64,000 bases of DNA from Bacteroidia bacterium (GCA_016787705.1 JAEUTP010000008.1:186001-250000), one strand, 5' to 3'. Numbered from the stretch's first letter, positions 1 to 8,461 are shown. Notes: a model not told the origin generated them from the sequence alone. Program-made: numbers and translations.

Positions 1-1
1 T

Positions 2-76
2 GCTTTAATGAGCGACTACATTCGCGCTCAGGAAAAACTTGTATGGATGTATTCATCATTTTTAAATAATAAATAG
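2..76 (+). CDS. C-terminal tail of an upstream gene (partial)
   Basis: From the window edge an open frame runs for 24 codons and stops at TAG 74-76, five bases before the DedA start. The last residues read roughly MSDYIRAQEKLVWMYSSF then LNNK, a plausible protein C-terminus. The neighbouring frames stop at similar places, so this is only the likeliest frame. The tight spacing suggests it is the preceding gene of the same operon. Function cannot be told from so little. Confidence 0.4.
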   Translation, partial: ALMSDYIRAQEKLVWMYSSFLNNK

Positions 77-80
77 TTGT

Positions 81-716
81 ATGGTAGAGCTCTTTAAACA
101 CATTTTACATTTAGATTTTGATTGGTTATTTGCCAATTACGGAACAACTATTTATGTTGTTTTGTTTCTTGTAATTTTCATTGAAACAGGTTTGGTAGCC
201 ATGCCTTTTTTACCCGGCGATTCGCTATTATTTACCGCAGGTTTATTTGCACGCTCGGGTCATTTAAATTTATCGTACCTGCTAATTCTTTTATTTATTG
301 CCGCAGTATTAGGCGATAATTGCAACTACTGGATAGGAAGAAAAATAGGTTTAAAGATCTTTACTTTAAAAATAAAAGGTCGTCCATTAGTAAAACAAGA
401 GTACCTTGATAAAACCCATTCGTTTTTTGAAAAATATGGTACCAAAGCTATTATTATGGCGCGCTTTGTTCCTATTGTTCGTACATTTTCGCCGTTTGCT
501 GCGGGCGTTGCCGAAATGGATTATAAAAAATTCTTTAGCTTTGATGTTTTGGGTGGTGTACTATGGATTGGTAGCTTAACAATTGCAGGCTATTTACTGG
601 GTGAAGTAGAGATCATCAGAAAACATATCGATCTTGTTTGCCTTGGCATTATTTTAGTTTCTGTTTTACCAATTATTTTTGGTTATTTAAAAGCAAGAAT
701 GAACAAAGCAAAATGA
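81..716 (+). CDS. DedA family membrane protein
   Basis: A 211-aa polytopic inner-membrane protein of the DedA/VTT (SNARE-associated) family. Members are linked to undecaprenyl-phosphate or phospholipid flipping and to membrane homeostasis. Visible hallmarks are the ETGLVAMPFLPGDSLL segment near residues 35-50 (the family's E-x-G-x4-P-x-x-P-G-[DE] motif) and the MARFVPIVRTFSPFAAG segment near 126-142, with the conserved arginine pair flanking a re-entrant loop. Four or more hydrophobic stretches follow the usual layout. Length is normal for the family. The stop TGA overlaps the ATG of the YidD-like gene (ATGA), so translation is probably coupled. The family assignment is firm; the lipid substrate is not known from sequence. 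Confidence 0.93.
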   Translation: MVELFKHILHLDFDWLFANYGTTIYVVLFLVIFIETGLVAMPFLPGDSLLFTAGLFARSGHLNLSYLLILLFIAAVLGDNCNYWIGRKIGLKIFTLKIKGRPLVKQEYLDKTHSFFEKYGTKAIIMARFVPIVRTFSPFAAGVAEMDYKKFFSFDVLGGVLWIGSLTIAGYLLGEVEIIRKHIDLVCLGIILVSVLPIIFGYLKARMNKAK

Positions 717-1156
717 GACCATCTCTTATTATTTTGTTTTTACTTTTTGGTTTTTGTGTTTTTTCACAAACAAATACAGACCTTGATATAATACTAAATA
801 ATAAAATTGAAGATTCTACTTATTTAAAAACTCGCCAGGTAAATTATGTTTTTAAAGATAAAAACTGGTTTGTAAAATATAACCCTGTGAGTTTACTGTT
901 TGGTGGCTCGCTGCTCTTCTATCAAAAAGTAATTTCGGTACAAATTATGGCAGGCTGCGCGTTTGATCCAAGTTGTTCCAACTTTAGCAAACAGTGCATA
1001 AAAATGTACGGCATGCCAAAAGGAATCGCTCTTTCTGCAGATAGATTAACGCGTTGTACAATTTTATCGAGTATTGATTTTCACCCGGTTTTAATTAATG
1101 AAAATGGTAAGATAAACGATCTTCCAGTCTATTACCGTCTTCGCGAAAAAAAATGA
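713..1156 (+). CDS. yidD: YidD-like membrane insertion factor with signal peptide
   Basis: A 147-aa protein read from ATG 713, chosen over an in-frame start at 638 because it gives an ATGA overlap with dedA and an immediate signal peptide (hydrophobic core ending FSQ). Residues about 60-120 match the YidD (haemolytic/UPF0161) domain: a hydrophobic lead-in with FYQKVIS, then AGCAFDPSCSNFSKQCI with its cysteines, a K-M-Y-G turn and a downstream RLTRC. YidD normally assists YidC in inserting inner-membrane proteins and is a 70-90 aa cytoplasm-facing protein. This longer, apparently exported version is unusual. Its neighbours are two secreted TPR proteins and a secreted WD40 protein, so here it may act at the envelope rather than with YidC. 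Confidence 0.8.
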   Translation: MRPSLIILFLLFGFCVFSQTNTDLDIILNNKIEDSTYLKTRQVNYVFKDKNWFVKYNPVSLLFGGSLLFYQKVISVQIMAGCAFDPSCSNFSKQCIKMYGMPKGIALSADRLTRCTILSSIDFHPVLINENGKINDLPVYYRLREKK

Positions 1157-2034
1157 AGATACGATTACTGATATTTTTTTTTATTTCGGGAATCTTCGAT
1201 CTAAATGCTCAAACTGCAAGTGATAGCACGCGTTACTATAATGATTTTAATTTCATCATCCACCTTAGTAAAAACAAATTGTTTACTGAGGCTGAGCAGG
1301 AAGCTGAAAAACTGTTTGCAGCAAACGGAGTAAATGAATTATATAAAGATTCTGTAAATTATTTTTTAGGTATAGAGTATTATAACGAGAAAAGATATAC
1401 AGAAGCCAGAAAACACCTGGTAGCAGTTTCTGATAATGTATTTTTTTATTATAAAGCGCATTATCTTGCAGGAAACATTGACGCAGAGAACAACATGACA
1501 GATTCGGCAATTGTTAATTATAATACAATTGAAGAAAGTACAAACGCAACATTAAACGAATTAAAACAATTTGAGCTGGCAGGACTTTACCTGATGAACC
1601 GGAATTATAAAATGTTTGATTCTCTTTCGCAAAATTATAATTTTCAAAATCCATTAATAAAAGAAGAGCTTGAAAATTTAAAAAAATATAATATTGTAGA
1701 AAAAAAAATAAAACGTAAATCTCCTTTCATTGCAGGCACATTATCTGCCATTGTACCGGGCCTTGGCAAAGTATATACCGGTAATAACGGCCAGGCATTG
1801 GCTTCTTTTTTAACCTGCGGTTTAATTGGTGTAGTAGCTGCCGAAAATTATGTGAAAATGGGGATTAAACATCCGCAAACTATTTTTTTTACCGGCCTTT
1901 TTGGTTTATTTTACATAGGTAATATATGGGGAAGCGCCGTTTCGGTACAATTGGTGAAAATTGAAAAACAACTTGAGAACAAGCACAACATATTGGTTAG
2001 TATTAAAATTCCTATTAATAGGTTTTTTCAGTAA
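1153..2034 (+). CDS. Secreted TPR-like protein with C-terminal hydrophobic domain
   Basis: A 293-aa protein starting in an ATGA overlap with the YidD-like gene. It has a signal peptide (cleavage likely after LNAQ), a helical TPR-like region (about 30-180) with repeated A/Y-rich helices, and a hydrophobic C-terminal domain from about 190 that begins KSPFIAGTLSAIVPGLGKVY and contains two or three membrane-type segments. The glycine/proline-rich 'P-G-x-G-x-x-Y' start resembles TM2/DUF5683-type domains. It is related in plan to the next gene (TPR then an IPGAG-type hydrophobic domain), so the two look like tandem paralogues. No enzymatic motif is visible. It probably works with the YidD-like and WD40 proteins in the envelope; its role is unknown. 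Confidence 0.8.
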   Translation: MKIRLLIFFFISGIFDLNAQTASDSTRYYNDFNFIIHLSKNKLFTEAEQEAEKLFAANGVNELYKDSVNYFLGIEYYNEKRYTEARKHLVAVSDNVFFYYKAHYLAGNIDAENNMTDSAIVNYNTIEESTNATLNELKQFELAGLYLMNRNYKMFDSLSQNYNFQNPLIKEELENLKKYNIVEKKIKRKSPFIAGTLSAIVPGLGKVYTGNNGQALASFLTCGLIGVVAAENYVKMGIKHPQTIFFTGLFGLFYIGNIWGSAVSVQLVKIEKQLENKHNILVSIKIPINRFFQ

Positions 2035-2851
2035 GGCACAGCTTTTTTCTATTCAAAAAGCCGATAGCTTATTTGAACAAAAGATCTATACTATAGCCGC
2101 TACAGAATATGAGCGTTGTTATTTTTTTATAAATAACGATAGCATTCGGTTTAATATGGTTTTAAAGCGCGCCAATTGTTTTAAAGCTAATGGCGATTAT
2201 TTTGAAGCTTATAAGAATTTATACCGTTTGCTTGATAATAATCTTTTAAACGACTCGTTACGCTCTGTAATATGGTACGAATGTGCTTTTAATTTATACT
2301 TGTCCAAATACTATAACGATGCTGAAAAATTTTGCTTAAAAATTGCTGGCTTGCCTGTTAGCACCAAACAATCTGTTAACGCCAATTTATTGTATGGTCT
2401 TATTCTTAATGAAAAGAATGATTATTTACAAGCGGGGTATAAATTTACTGACTACATTAACCAGGCAGATCTTACCACTTCAAAAAAAGACAGCTTACGA
2501 AAAATTGTTGCTGTTAATTACAAAAAAGAAAACTATCCAAAATTAAAATCGCTTAAAAAAGCCCGACGTTTATCTAAAGTCATTCCGGGTGCAGGATTAT
2601 TTTATGCTGGCAAACCCAGCAAAGCGCTTACAAATATTTCTTTACAGCTATTGGCAGTTGGTTACACAGGATTAAATGTGTACGTTGGCAATTACATTAC
2701 TGCGGCAACAGCCGGCATTCACATTATACGCTTATTTTATACAGGCGGTGTAAATCAACTGAACGAAATTGTACCTTTACAAAACTATAAGCGCAGCCGA
2801 AAATTTAACGACGAATTTAAAAATGCCTTCATTAAAGAATTAAAACAATGA
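1961..2851 (+). CDS. Secreted TPR-like protein, paralogue of preceding gene
   Basis: A 296-aa protein whose ATG lies 74 nt inside the previous gene in another frame. It is the start that gives a complete signal peptide (hydrophobic core ending FSKAQ), and no better ATG exists downstream. Residues 30-190 are helical, with TPR-like repeats (ADSLFEQKIYTIAATEYERC). From about 205 a basic KKARRLSKVIPGAGLFYAGK leads into a hydrophobic domain with two candidate membrane helices, like the IVPGLG region of the upstream protein. The C-terminus is charged. The stop overlaps the WD40 start (ATGA). The family is not named; the tandem similarity suggests a heteromeric pair. Confidence 0.8.
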   Translation: MKNNLRTSTTYWLVLKFLLIGFFSKAQLFSIQKADSLFEQKIYTIAATEYERCYFFINNDSIRFNMVLKRANCFKANGDYFEAYKNLYRLLDNNLLNDSLRSVIWYECAFNLYLSKYYNDAEKFCLKIAGLPVSTKQSVNANLLYGLILNEKNDYLQAGYKFTDYINQADLTTSKKDSLRKIVAVNYKKENYPKLKSLKKARRLSKVIPGAGLFYAGKPSKALTNISLQLLAVGYTGLNVYVGNYITAATAGIHIIRLFYTGGVNQLNEIVPLQNYKRSRKFNDEFKNAFIKELKQ

Positions 2852-3798
2852 AAAAACAGTTAGCCTTAGCATTTCTTTTAAGTATATTTTTTGCAAAAGC
2901 GCAGGATTCTTTAGTTGCAACTTTATTAGGCCATGCCGGCGCAGTTAATTCAATTGATGTTTCGCCGGATAATAAAACACTAATTTCAGGCAGTAAAGAT
3001 GAAACATTACGTATCTGGAATCTTGCCGATCATTCCAATACAAAAACAATTTCTAACCCGGGCTATTCAGTAAAAAAAGTAAAATTTAATTCAAAAGGCA
3101 ATAAATTTTTAGCTACAACTTTTGAAGATTTTATGGAATTTGATCTTGCTAAAGCAAAAAAAATTCGCACTAAGAAAAAAGCACATACCACTTTTATAGA
3201 AGGATGTTCTTATTCACCAAACGACGAGTTTATTGTATCTACCAGCTGGCGTGATAAAACTTTAGTCATCTGGAAAGCTTCTTCACTAAAAAAACAAGCA
3301 GAAACAGCAGAAGTAACATGGGTAGACAATGCTGTTTTTAATAAAGCTTCAACCTTAATAATTAGTGGTGGCCACGATGATGTGTTAAAAATGTGGGATG
3401 TAAATACGGGTGGCTTAATTAAACAATTTGCAGGCCATGAAGATTGGGTATACGATATTTGTTTCTCTGCTGATGAAAAATATATTTATAGTGCCAGTAT
3501 GGATAAAACAATAAAGATCTGGGATATTTCCAGCGGTAAACAAATATCAACTTTAAAAGGACATAGCGATGGTGTGGTTAGCCTTGATATTAGCAAAGAT
3601 GGTAAATACCTTGCTTCTGCCGGGCTTGACAAAGAAATAATCATCTGGGACCTGAACACTAAAACCATTGCCAAAAAATTTCCGGCACATGATCTAACTA
3701 TAATGGATGTAAAGTTTGGCCCGGATGCAAACACGCTTTATTCAGCATCTATGGATAAAACCATAAAAATCTGGAAATTTAATCTTGCTGTAAATTAA
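2848..3798 (+). CDS. Secreted seven-bladed WD40 repeat protein
   Basis: A 316-aa protein with an N-terminal signal peptide (ending FFAKAQ) followed by seven consecutive WD40 repeats that fill the rest of the sequence, enough for one closed beta-propeller. The repeats are easy to see by their GH...D...IW/W-D pattern, for example SMDKTIKIWDI (fifth) and SMDKTIKIWKF (seventh). Repeats 2 and 4 are more degenerate. There are no other domains. WD40 propellers are binding platforms, so this is probably the scaffold of the envelope complex encoded by the yidD-TPR-TPR-WD40 cluster. It is the last gene of the cluster; a strong bidirectional terminator follows. Confidence 0.92.
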   Translation: MKKQLALAFLLSIFFAKAQDSLVATLLGHAGAVNSIDVSPDNKTLISGSKDETLRIWNLADHSNTKTISNPGYSVKKVKFNSKGNKFLATTFEDFMEFDLAKAKKIRTKKKAHTTFIEGCSYSPNDEFIVSTSWRDKTLVIWKASSLKKQAETAEVTWVDNAVFNKASTLIISGGHDDVLKMWDVNTGGLIKQFAGHEDWVYDICFSADEKYIYSASMDKTIKIWDISSGKQISTLKGHSDGVVSLDISKDGKYLASAGLDKEIIIWDLNTKTIAKKFPAHDLTIMDVKFGPDANTLYSASMDKTIKIWKFNLAVN

Positions 3799-3821
3799 CT
3801 CTAATTCATTTACCGATATAA

Positions 3822-3853
3822 AAAAAGCCATCCCGTTTATACAGGATGGCTTT
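3822..3853. terminator. Bidirectional intrinsic terminator
   Basis: A hairpin with stem AAAGCCATCC / GGATGGCTTT and a short A/T loop, flanked by A and T runs on both sides. It sits between the convergent WD40 gene (+) and the small lipoprotein (-), so it can stop both transcripts. Confidence 0.85.
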
Positions 3854-3873
3854 AAATATAATAACAAGTATTA

Positions 3874-4209
3874 TTAGTTGTTTGAAGCTTTTAATTTACC
3901 AGTTTTAATTGGTGTACCTTCTACAACCCAACCATGTCTGAAGAATTCGTTTCTTGCAAATACAACACCATCAATTAACGCATCATAACCCGGGCCAGCA
4001 TTTTCGATTGCTTTATCCACAGCACCTTTTAATTGAGGGTTTGTGCACATTTTCATTTCTTTTCCTGTTGAACGAGGACCTTTTGCATCATCTGGTAAAC
4101 GCATAGTTACGTTTTTAGAGCTGATCACTGTAAAGTCAATCAAACGTTGGTTACAGCTTGATAATGTTAATGCTACTACAGCAGCAATTGGAATAATTAA
4201 TTTTTTCAT
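3874..4209 (-). CDS. Small lipoprotein, TRL-like
   Basis: A 111-aa lipoprotein. The signal sequence ends in LTLSSC, a clear lipobox, with the modified cysteine near residue 19. The mature part reads DFTVISSKNVTM, then a region where ALIDGVVFAR and a final aromatic/valine-rich strand (GWVVEGTPIK) stand out. That pattern recalls the TRL-like lipoprotein family, in which a TVISSKNV-type strand and 'alvdg' segment recur. I assign it by pattern only. The gene stands alone: a 313-nt gap lies upstream and a terminator downstream. No catalytic residues are apparent. Confidence 0.7.
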   Translation of the reverse strand: MKKLIIPIAAVVALTLSSCNQRLIDFTVISSKNVTMRLPDDAKGPRSTGKEMKMCTNPQLKGAVDKAIENAGPGYDALIDGVVFARNEFFRHGWVVEGTPIKTGKLKASNN

Positions 4210-4522
4210 TTTGTTGTTGGTTTTAAAGTTTAAAGATTTGTTTCAAAGAACAGCAAAATGATTTAAATCTGCAAACTTTTTTTGCATAAAATTAGTACCC
4301 AATGCAGGGTATTTTTGGCTCTTTAATTAACAAATTAACTTTATATTTTGGCCTGAAACTCTTATAAAACGGGCTTTTTGTTTAGCATAGCCCCCGGAGT
4401 ATTATCTTTTTTAAATAATAAACTAAAGCGGTTAAAAAACGGTCAAAAAAAAGCCCTTATCTATTAAAATAAGGGCCAAAAATGTTGCAAAAATTTGCTT
4501 TAATAATAAATCGGCTTGCAGA
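4210..4522. other. Intergenic region, 313 nt
   Basis: This gap separates two - strand genes. It holds a terminator for the upstream gene (4444-4478) and, presumably, the promoter of the small lipoprotein near 4209. I see no convincing TAnnTTTG box, RNA gene or repeat, and no open frame with coding character. Confidence 0.5.
4444..4478 (-). terminator. Intrinsic terminator
   Basis: Read on the - strand, GCCCTTAT and ATAAGGGC form an 8-bp stem followed by a run of eight or more T. It lies downstream of the secreted protein gene that ends at 4523. Confidence 0.8.
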
Positions 4523-5152
4523 TCACTTAAATTTAAATCCTTTTGCACAACCTGAAAATGCCAAACCATTATCGTTTTGATAGATCCATTTTTTTTCTCC
4601 TGTGCTTGCCACAGTAATTTTTCCTTTTATCCATTTGCCCGCACCATCGGTCCATTTTGGTTTCCAGCTAGCGCGAATAGGCACTATTATCTCATTTGTA
4701 ATCGCATCTTTATAAACGCCATCCCAAAATATTTCAGTAGTAGAATTATCTACTTTGCCATTAGCACAATTTCTTATTAATTGTTCACCACAATCCTTTG
4801 CAATGCCCTCTACTGTTTTTTTAAGATTGGCGTCTTCTAATATTGGGTTTGATTTTGGCTTTTCCTCTTTTTCACTATCCTCGTCTTCATCTTCGTTCTT
4901 TTTCTCTGCTTTTACGGTGCTTTCAAATTTTTCTACCTCACCATTTGCATAATTAACAGATGTAAGATTTGATTTTAAAACGGTATATGTTGGTCCATCG
5001 AGGTTGTCTTCTTTTTTATATTTAATGCTTTCATCGCTTACTTCTAAAATTTTAGCTTTAACAATAGATCCATCTTTTTTTACGATCATATCTTGTGCAT
5101 TTGCAAAACAAGAAACCACTAAAAACATACACAAAAGAACTAACTTTTTCAT
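4523..5152 (-). CDS. Secreted protein with N-terminal KDG/YANG motif domain
   Basis: A 209-aa protein from ATG 5152, chosen over an in-frame ATG at 5182 because it puts the signal peptide (MKKLVLLCMFLVVS...NAQ) at the N-terminus. After cleavage comes a compact beta domain with KKDGSIVKAKILEVSDESI, YTVLKSNLTSV and YANGEVEKF. The same pattern recurs in the small secreted protein at 48585. A highly acidic E/D/K linker follows (about 95-115). The C-terminal half (about 120-209) has conserved-looking cysteines and tryptophans (CGEQLIRNC, SWKPKW, SGCAKGF) and may be a separate domain. It is exported; its function is unknown. The N-terminal domain is common in Bacteroidota surface proteins. Confidence 0.75.
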   Translation of the reverse strand: MKKLVLLCMFLVVSCFANAQDMIVKKDGSIVKAKILEVSDESIKYKKEDNLDGPTYTVLKSNLTSVNYANGEVEKFESTVKAEKKNEDEDEDSEKEEKPKSNPILEDANLKKTVEGIAKDCGEQLIRNCANGKVDNSTTEIFWDGVYKDAITNEIIVPIRASWKPKWTDGAGKWIKGKITVASTGEKKWIYQNDNGLAFSGCAKGFKFK

Positions 5153-5239
5153 TTTACTTATTTTATAAAATTTATTTATCAAAGAAAATTAAAATTCGTT
5201 TAACTTACAACTTTTATCACTACCCATTCGTGGGTATTT

Positions 5240-5698
5240 TTATTTAAATGTATAACTACCTTTATGCACCATCCGTGCCTTTTTTATATTTTGCCATTTA
5301 TAGTTGGCAATAAATGTATTTAGTGCTCCTACAAAAGATAGTTTTAGTTTTCCATCTTCAAAATCATAATAAAATGCATCAATATATCCTGCATTACCAA
5401 CAAATATTACGTAATTCATTTTGCGATTTTTGCCATTAAACCCAATAGAATTATTTTCTTCAACCAGGTTCTTTTCAAAAGCTATAAAAAAGTCGTTTAA
5501 TTCTTTTACAAACAAAAGCGAATCTTTGTCTTTATAAGCTATATCAGTATTTAAAGTATTGTTACTTGATCTGATTGCATTCACGTACTCTTTACTCTTT
5601 TTATCAATATCGTTACTTGCCTTTGATATACGGCGAATTTCTTGTGAAAAACCGGTGAATGTCAAAGAACAAAAAAGTAAAAAAATAAATGTTTTCAT
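5240..5698 (-). CDS. Small secreted protein, unrecognised
   Basis: A 152-aa protein with a signal peptide ending GFSQ. The N-terminal half is charged and helical (RRISKASNDIDKKSKEYV); the second half is strand-rich and aromatic (YVIFVGNAGYIDAFYYDFEDG, split here by natural turns). There are no cysteines after the signal and no known motif. It sits between two other small envelope genes on the same strand with short gaps (87 nt and 21 nt), so they may be co-transcribed with the lipoprotein that starts at 6373. Confidence 0.7.
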   Translation of the reverse strand: MKTFIFLLFCSLTFTGFSQEIRRISKASNDIDKKSKEYVNAIRSSNNTLNTDIAYKDKDSLLFVKELNDFFIAFEKNLVEENNSIGFNGKNRKMNYVIFVGNAGYIDAFYYDFEDGKLKLSFVGALNTFIANYKWQNIKKARMVHKGSYTFK

Positions 5699-5719
5699 TT
5701 TACAGTTACGTTAAAATAA

Positions 5720-6373
5720 TTAATCACCATTAATAACCACTACTACAATAATACCAATTACTATAAGAAGCCCTATTGCAATTAAAATTCCTATAAGCCA
5801 ACTGGGAACTACAGCTCCTGAAAGTAGTGCGAGCATTAAAAAAAGAAAAGCATAAATCAATATTGTGCCAACAATGCTTGCAAATACATACAAAAGAATA
5901 GAGCCAATACCACCACCTAATAAATCAAAAGGCGCTTTTACTTTTTGTTTGCTTTTTGAAGTGTAAGCATGAAGTTGCTCTTGTTTTTTCTCGATAAGAG
6001 TATTTATAACATTTTTAGTATTTGTAGCATTATTTGCAATTGATAAATAACGATTATTAAAAACTTTTGCCGGCTTTTTTTTAGTTACTTTAACCGGCCT
6101 ATTAAAAGAAGTTTTAGCATCATAAACGTTTTCTTTGTTATCGGCTAAGGCTATAGGATCGATTTCGTTGTTTGTTTTGTTTTCTTTTAAAACTGCAACT
6201 TCATTTTTGGTATTATTATCAACCTTTACTTTGCTTGTTTTGGAGTTTTTAGCAAAACTAACATGATACCCTTTCGTATAACGGCGTTTGCTCACCGAAA
6301 ATTTGGATGAACACGAAGATGCAATAATAATTATTGCCAAAAGTGACAACAATAAACGCTGGCTTTTAATCAT
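5720..6373 (-). CDS. Lipoprotein with C-terminal membrane segments
   Basis: A 217-aa protein with lipobox ASSCSS near residue 20, followed by the RRYTKGYHVSF element that many Bacteroidota lipoproteins carry right after the acylated cysteine. The middle (50-135) is low-complexity, charged and probably disordered. The C-terminus (about 145-215) holds two or three very hydrophobic helices, so the protein spans the membrane with a lipid-anchored N-terminus. The layout matches a known group of Bacteroidota proteins with a C-terminal YqaE/Pmp3-like hydrophobic domain, but I cannot confirm that. A -7 box TATATTTG lies at 6390-6397 on the - strand, 17 nt before the start. Confidence 0.65.
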   Translation of the reverse strand: MIKSQRLLLSLLAIIIIASSCSSKFSVSKRRYTKGYHVSFAKNSKTSKVKVDNNTKNEVAVLKENKTNNEIDPIALADNKENVYDAKTSFNRPVKVTKKKPAKVFNNRYLSIANNATNTKNVINTLIEKKQEQLHAYTSKSKQKVKAPFDLLGGGIGSILLYVFASIVGTILIYAFLFLMLALLSGAVVPSWLIGILIAIGLLIVIGIIVVVVINGD

Positions 6374-6467
6374 AACTTATTTTATAAAGCAAATATAAAA
6401 TATACTGGGTTATGAATGTCATCCAAACCCTTTATTTATGTTAAAAGTTACAGTTACAGATATGGTT

Positions 6468-7244
6468 TCAGGACTTTTTATCCTTTTTTATCTCTGATAT
6501 CTCTACTTTTAAACCTTTAAGCATGTTCATAATGCTATCTAAATTAAGTTCGTCGTTTTGGTATTGGTTCATATTAATACAGCAGGTATATTCCCAAAGC
6601 TCTAAAATATCATGCGCTTTTACTTTAAACGGTGCATATACTTTGTTATCCGAATGTAATTCGTAAGCAGCTTCCTTTTTGTTGAAGGCCATAATGCGTT
6701 TATAAGAAAGACCATCTTCTTTAGTAACAACAATATAGGTTTGACCCATTTTTACATCGTCAAAACGCTCTAAATATTTTGCAATTACAAAAGAGCCTTC
6801 TCTTATTGGCGGCATACTATCGCCTTTAATAGGAAAGGCACGGTGCTTACCCGATGGCAAAAATGGCAATTTCATTTGCGGCAATTTTTCGATATAATCA
6901 GGATCAGCATAACCGCGCGTATAACCGGCAGAGGCTTTTAAAGGAATAAGCTCTACCATATCGTTACCATCATTATCTAATAGAATTGGAAACAAAATAC
7001 GGTTCTTCCCTATTTTCATTAAACCATCCAAATTTGTTTTTTTAAGATCGCCTCTAACCAACGCATCAATGGCAATGTGAAAATATTCCGATAAACGAAT
7101 CAACAGATCAATAGGCGGCTCATTACGAGCTTCTTCGTAACCGCCAATGCGGGAACGCGTAACTTTAAGATCGTCGGCCAGTTGCTCTTGTGACAAACCT
7201 TTCAGCTGACGTAAAAAACGGATATTGGATGCTATTTTGCTCAT
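6468..7244 (-). CDS. XRE-family repressor with S24 (LexA-like) peptidase domain
   Basis: A 258-aa regulator. Residues 1-60 form an XRE helix-turn-helix (IRFLRQLKGLSQEQLADDL, recognition helix near VTRSRIGGYE). Residues about 105-215 form an S24 peptidase/LexA-CI C-terminal domain: GDSMPP gives the catalytic serine context and LSYKRI the lysine. In LexA/CI proteins these residues cleave the repressor after RecA activation or stabilise dimers. Many Bacteroidota XRE-S24 proteins are chromosomal and not tied to a prophage; I see no phage genes here. A charged C-terminal tail follows. The gene stands alone, and targets are unknown. Confidence 0.9.
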   Translation of the reverse strand: MSKIASNIRFLRQLKGLSQEQLADDLKVTRSRIGGYEEARNEPPIDLLIRLSEYFHIAIDALVRGDLKKTNLDGLMKIGKNRILFPILLDNDGNDMVELIPLKASAGYTRGYADPDYIEKLPQMKLPFLPSGKHRAFPIKGDSMPPIREGSFVIAKYLERFDDVKMGQTYIVVTKEDGLSYKRIMAFNKKEAAYELHSDNKVYAPFKVKAHDILELWEYTCCINMNQYQNDELNLDSIMNMLKGLKVEISEIKKDKKS

Positions 7245-7300
7245 TGCTATAATTTATAGTTTAAAATTACTATTAATTGTAGTTATTTGCAAATTTATTT

Positions 7301-7990
7301 TTAGCCCTCTTTTAAAAATTCTTTAACCATTGTAATAAATACGGCAATATTAAGACTTTCAACAGGGTGTTTGGTGGCAGGCAGCATATACATATTTGCA
7401 TTTGATAAGGCTTTATAAACATTAACAGTTTCTTCTATCGATACCATTTGATCCTTATCACCCAACCCGAGCAAAACTTTATTTTGAATGGTTTTTAAAC
7501 TTTCACTATTTAAATAATTCTTAATGCTGATATCCCTCATTAAATTAGCTGTTCTTTTTAAAAGTTCTGTCCAGGTAGTACCATGTTTTGTTTGAAGGTT
7601 TTTTGCAAAAACAGGAACTTTTTCGAGAATAGTTTCGGGTACCAACATGCGGGTTTCTTTTTCAACTGTTTCTTTGCTCCAGTTAAATTTTGTACCCAAT
7701 GTAATGATCTTATTTATAACAGAATTATTTTTTAATACCAGGTTCAAGGCCACATAACCACCCATACTATAACCAATAACAGAAGGCTGTATAATGTTAT
7801 TTTTTGCAATAAAATTCTCTAATTCTAAAGAAAATTGCGGAATGTTGAATTCATTTTCAAAATCTTGTTTGCCATGACCGGAAAAAGAAAATGTATGCAC
7901 TTCAAAGCCTTCGTTTATTAAAGCATTTTTTAAATTTTCAAGATCGCCTTTAAAACCAAGTGCACCGTGAGTAAGAATTAATGTTTGCAT
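7301..7990 (-). CDS. Alpha/beta hydrolase
   Basis: A 229-aa cytoplasmic protein with the alpha/beta-hydrolase fold. An early HGALG oxyanion region lies at about 8-12, the nucleophile elbow GYSMGG near residue 94-99 supplies the serine, an acidic residue follows in LLGLGDKDQMV, and a late histidine appears in TKHPVE. All three triad members are therefore visible. There is no signal peptide. It is the second gene after the STAS-like protein (9-nt gap), so the two are likely co-expressed. Substrate is not predictable; the size and lid-less shape fit small carboxylesterases or MenH-like enzymes. Confidence 0.88.
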   Translation of the reverse strand: MQTLILTHGALGFKGDLENLKNALINEGFEVHTFSFSGHGKQDFENEFNIPQFSLELENFIAKNNIIQPSVIGYSMGGYVALNLVLKNNSVINKIITLGTKFNWSKETVEKETRMLVPETILEKVPVFAKNLQTKHGTTWTELLKRTANLMRDISIKNYLNSESLKTIQNKVLLGLGDKDQMVSIEETVNVYKALSNANMYMLPATKHPVESLNIAVFITMVKEFLKEG

Positions 7991-7999
7991 CTATTTAGC

Positions 8000-8398
8000 T
8001 TATAAAGAAAATAACCATGTTATTGCTTCTTCTTCGTTAGTAAAAATCCTGGTTGGTTTTACAGGCTTATTAAACTTAAGATAAAAATTAGCAAGAATTT
8101 TTTGCGATAAGCTTTTAACTACAAGGGCATCGGCAATGGTATAACGCTGACCTTCCTCGCTTGCAGAAAAATCGCTCGAATCTCGGTCAAATTGTGCAAA
8201 CTCATCAGCTACAATAAGCACCAAACTTTCTTTTCCTTCGGATAAAACACTAATGGCATCGTTCATGCTTTTTGATTCTTTTAAACCGATAATTGTTCCT
8301 GAAAAAATTTCGATACGAACCAATGCAGGTTCATACAACTGAACCTTTGCAAAATTAAGCTGTATTTCGTTTATCAATTTCAACGCGGCAAAATACAT
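8000..8398 (-). CDS. STAS/SpoIIAA-like small protein
   Basis: A 132-aa soluble protein. Alternating strands and helices with segments such as LVLIVADEF and a C-terminal RIFTNEEEAITWL fit the Bacteroidota STAS/SpoIIAA-like or DUF7793-type fold; the closing EEAITWL helix is typical of that group. A similar plan is seen in the DUF4180-like protein at 42266. Its partner is unknown. It precedes the alpha/beta hydrolase by 9 nt on the same strand. Confidence 0.6.
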   Translation of the reverse strand: MYFAALKLINEIQLNFAKVQLYEPALVRIEIFSGTIIGLKESKSMNDAISVLSEGKESLVLIVADEFAQFDRDSSDFSASEEGQRYTIADALVVKSLSQKILANFYLKFNKPVKPTRIFTNEEEAITWLFSL

Positions 8399-8429
8399 AT
8401 TTTTTTACTAAACACGTTTAGATAAATAA

Positions 8430-8461
8430 AAAAAGGTTCCAAATATTAATCCGGAACCTCT
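8430..8461 (-). terminator. Intrinsic terminator
   Basis: On the - strand, AGGTTCC and GGAACCT form a 7-bp stem followed by a T run, just downstream of the DoxX gene. Confidence 0.8.

Noticed and set aside
6468..7244. Prophage associated with the XRE/S24 repressor
   Set aside because: No integrase, capsid, tail or lysis genes are nearby; such repressors are common in Bacteroidota chromosomes.
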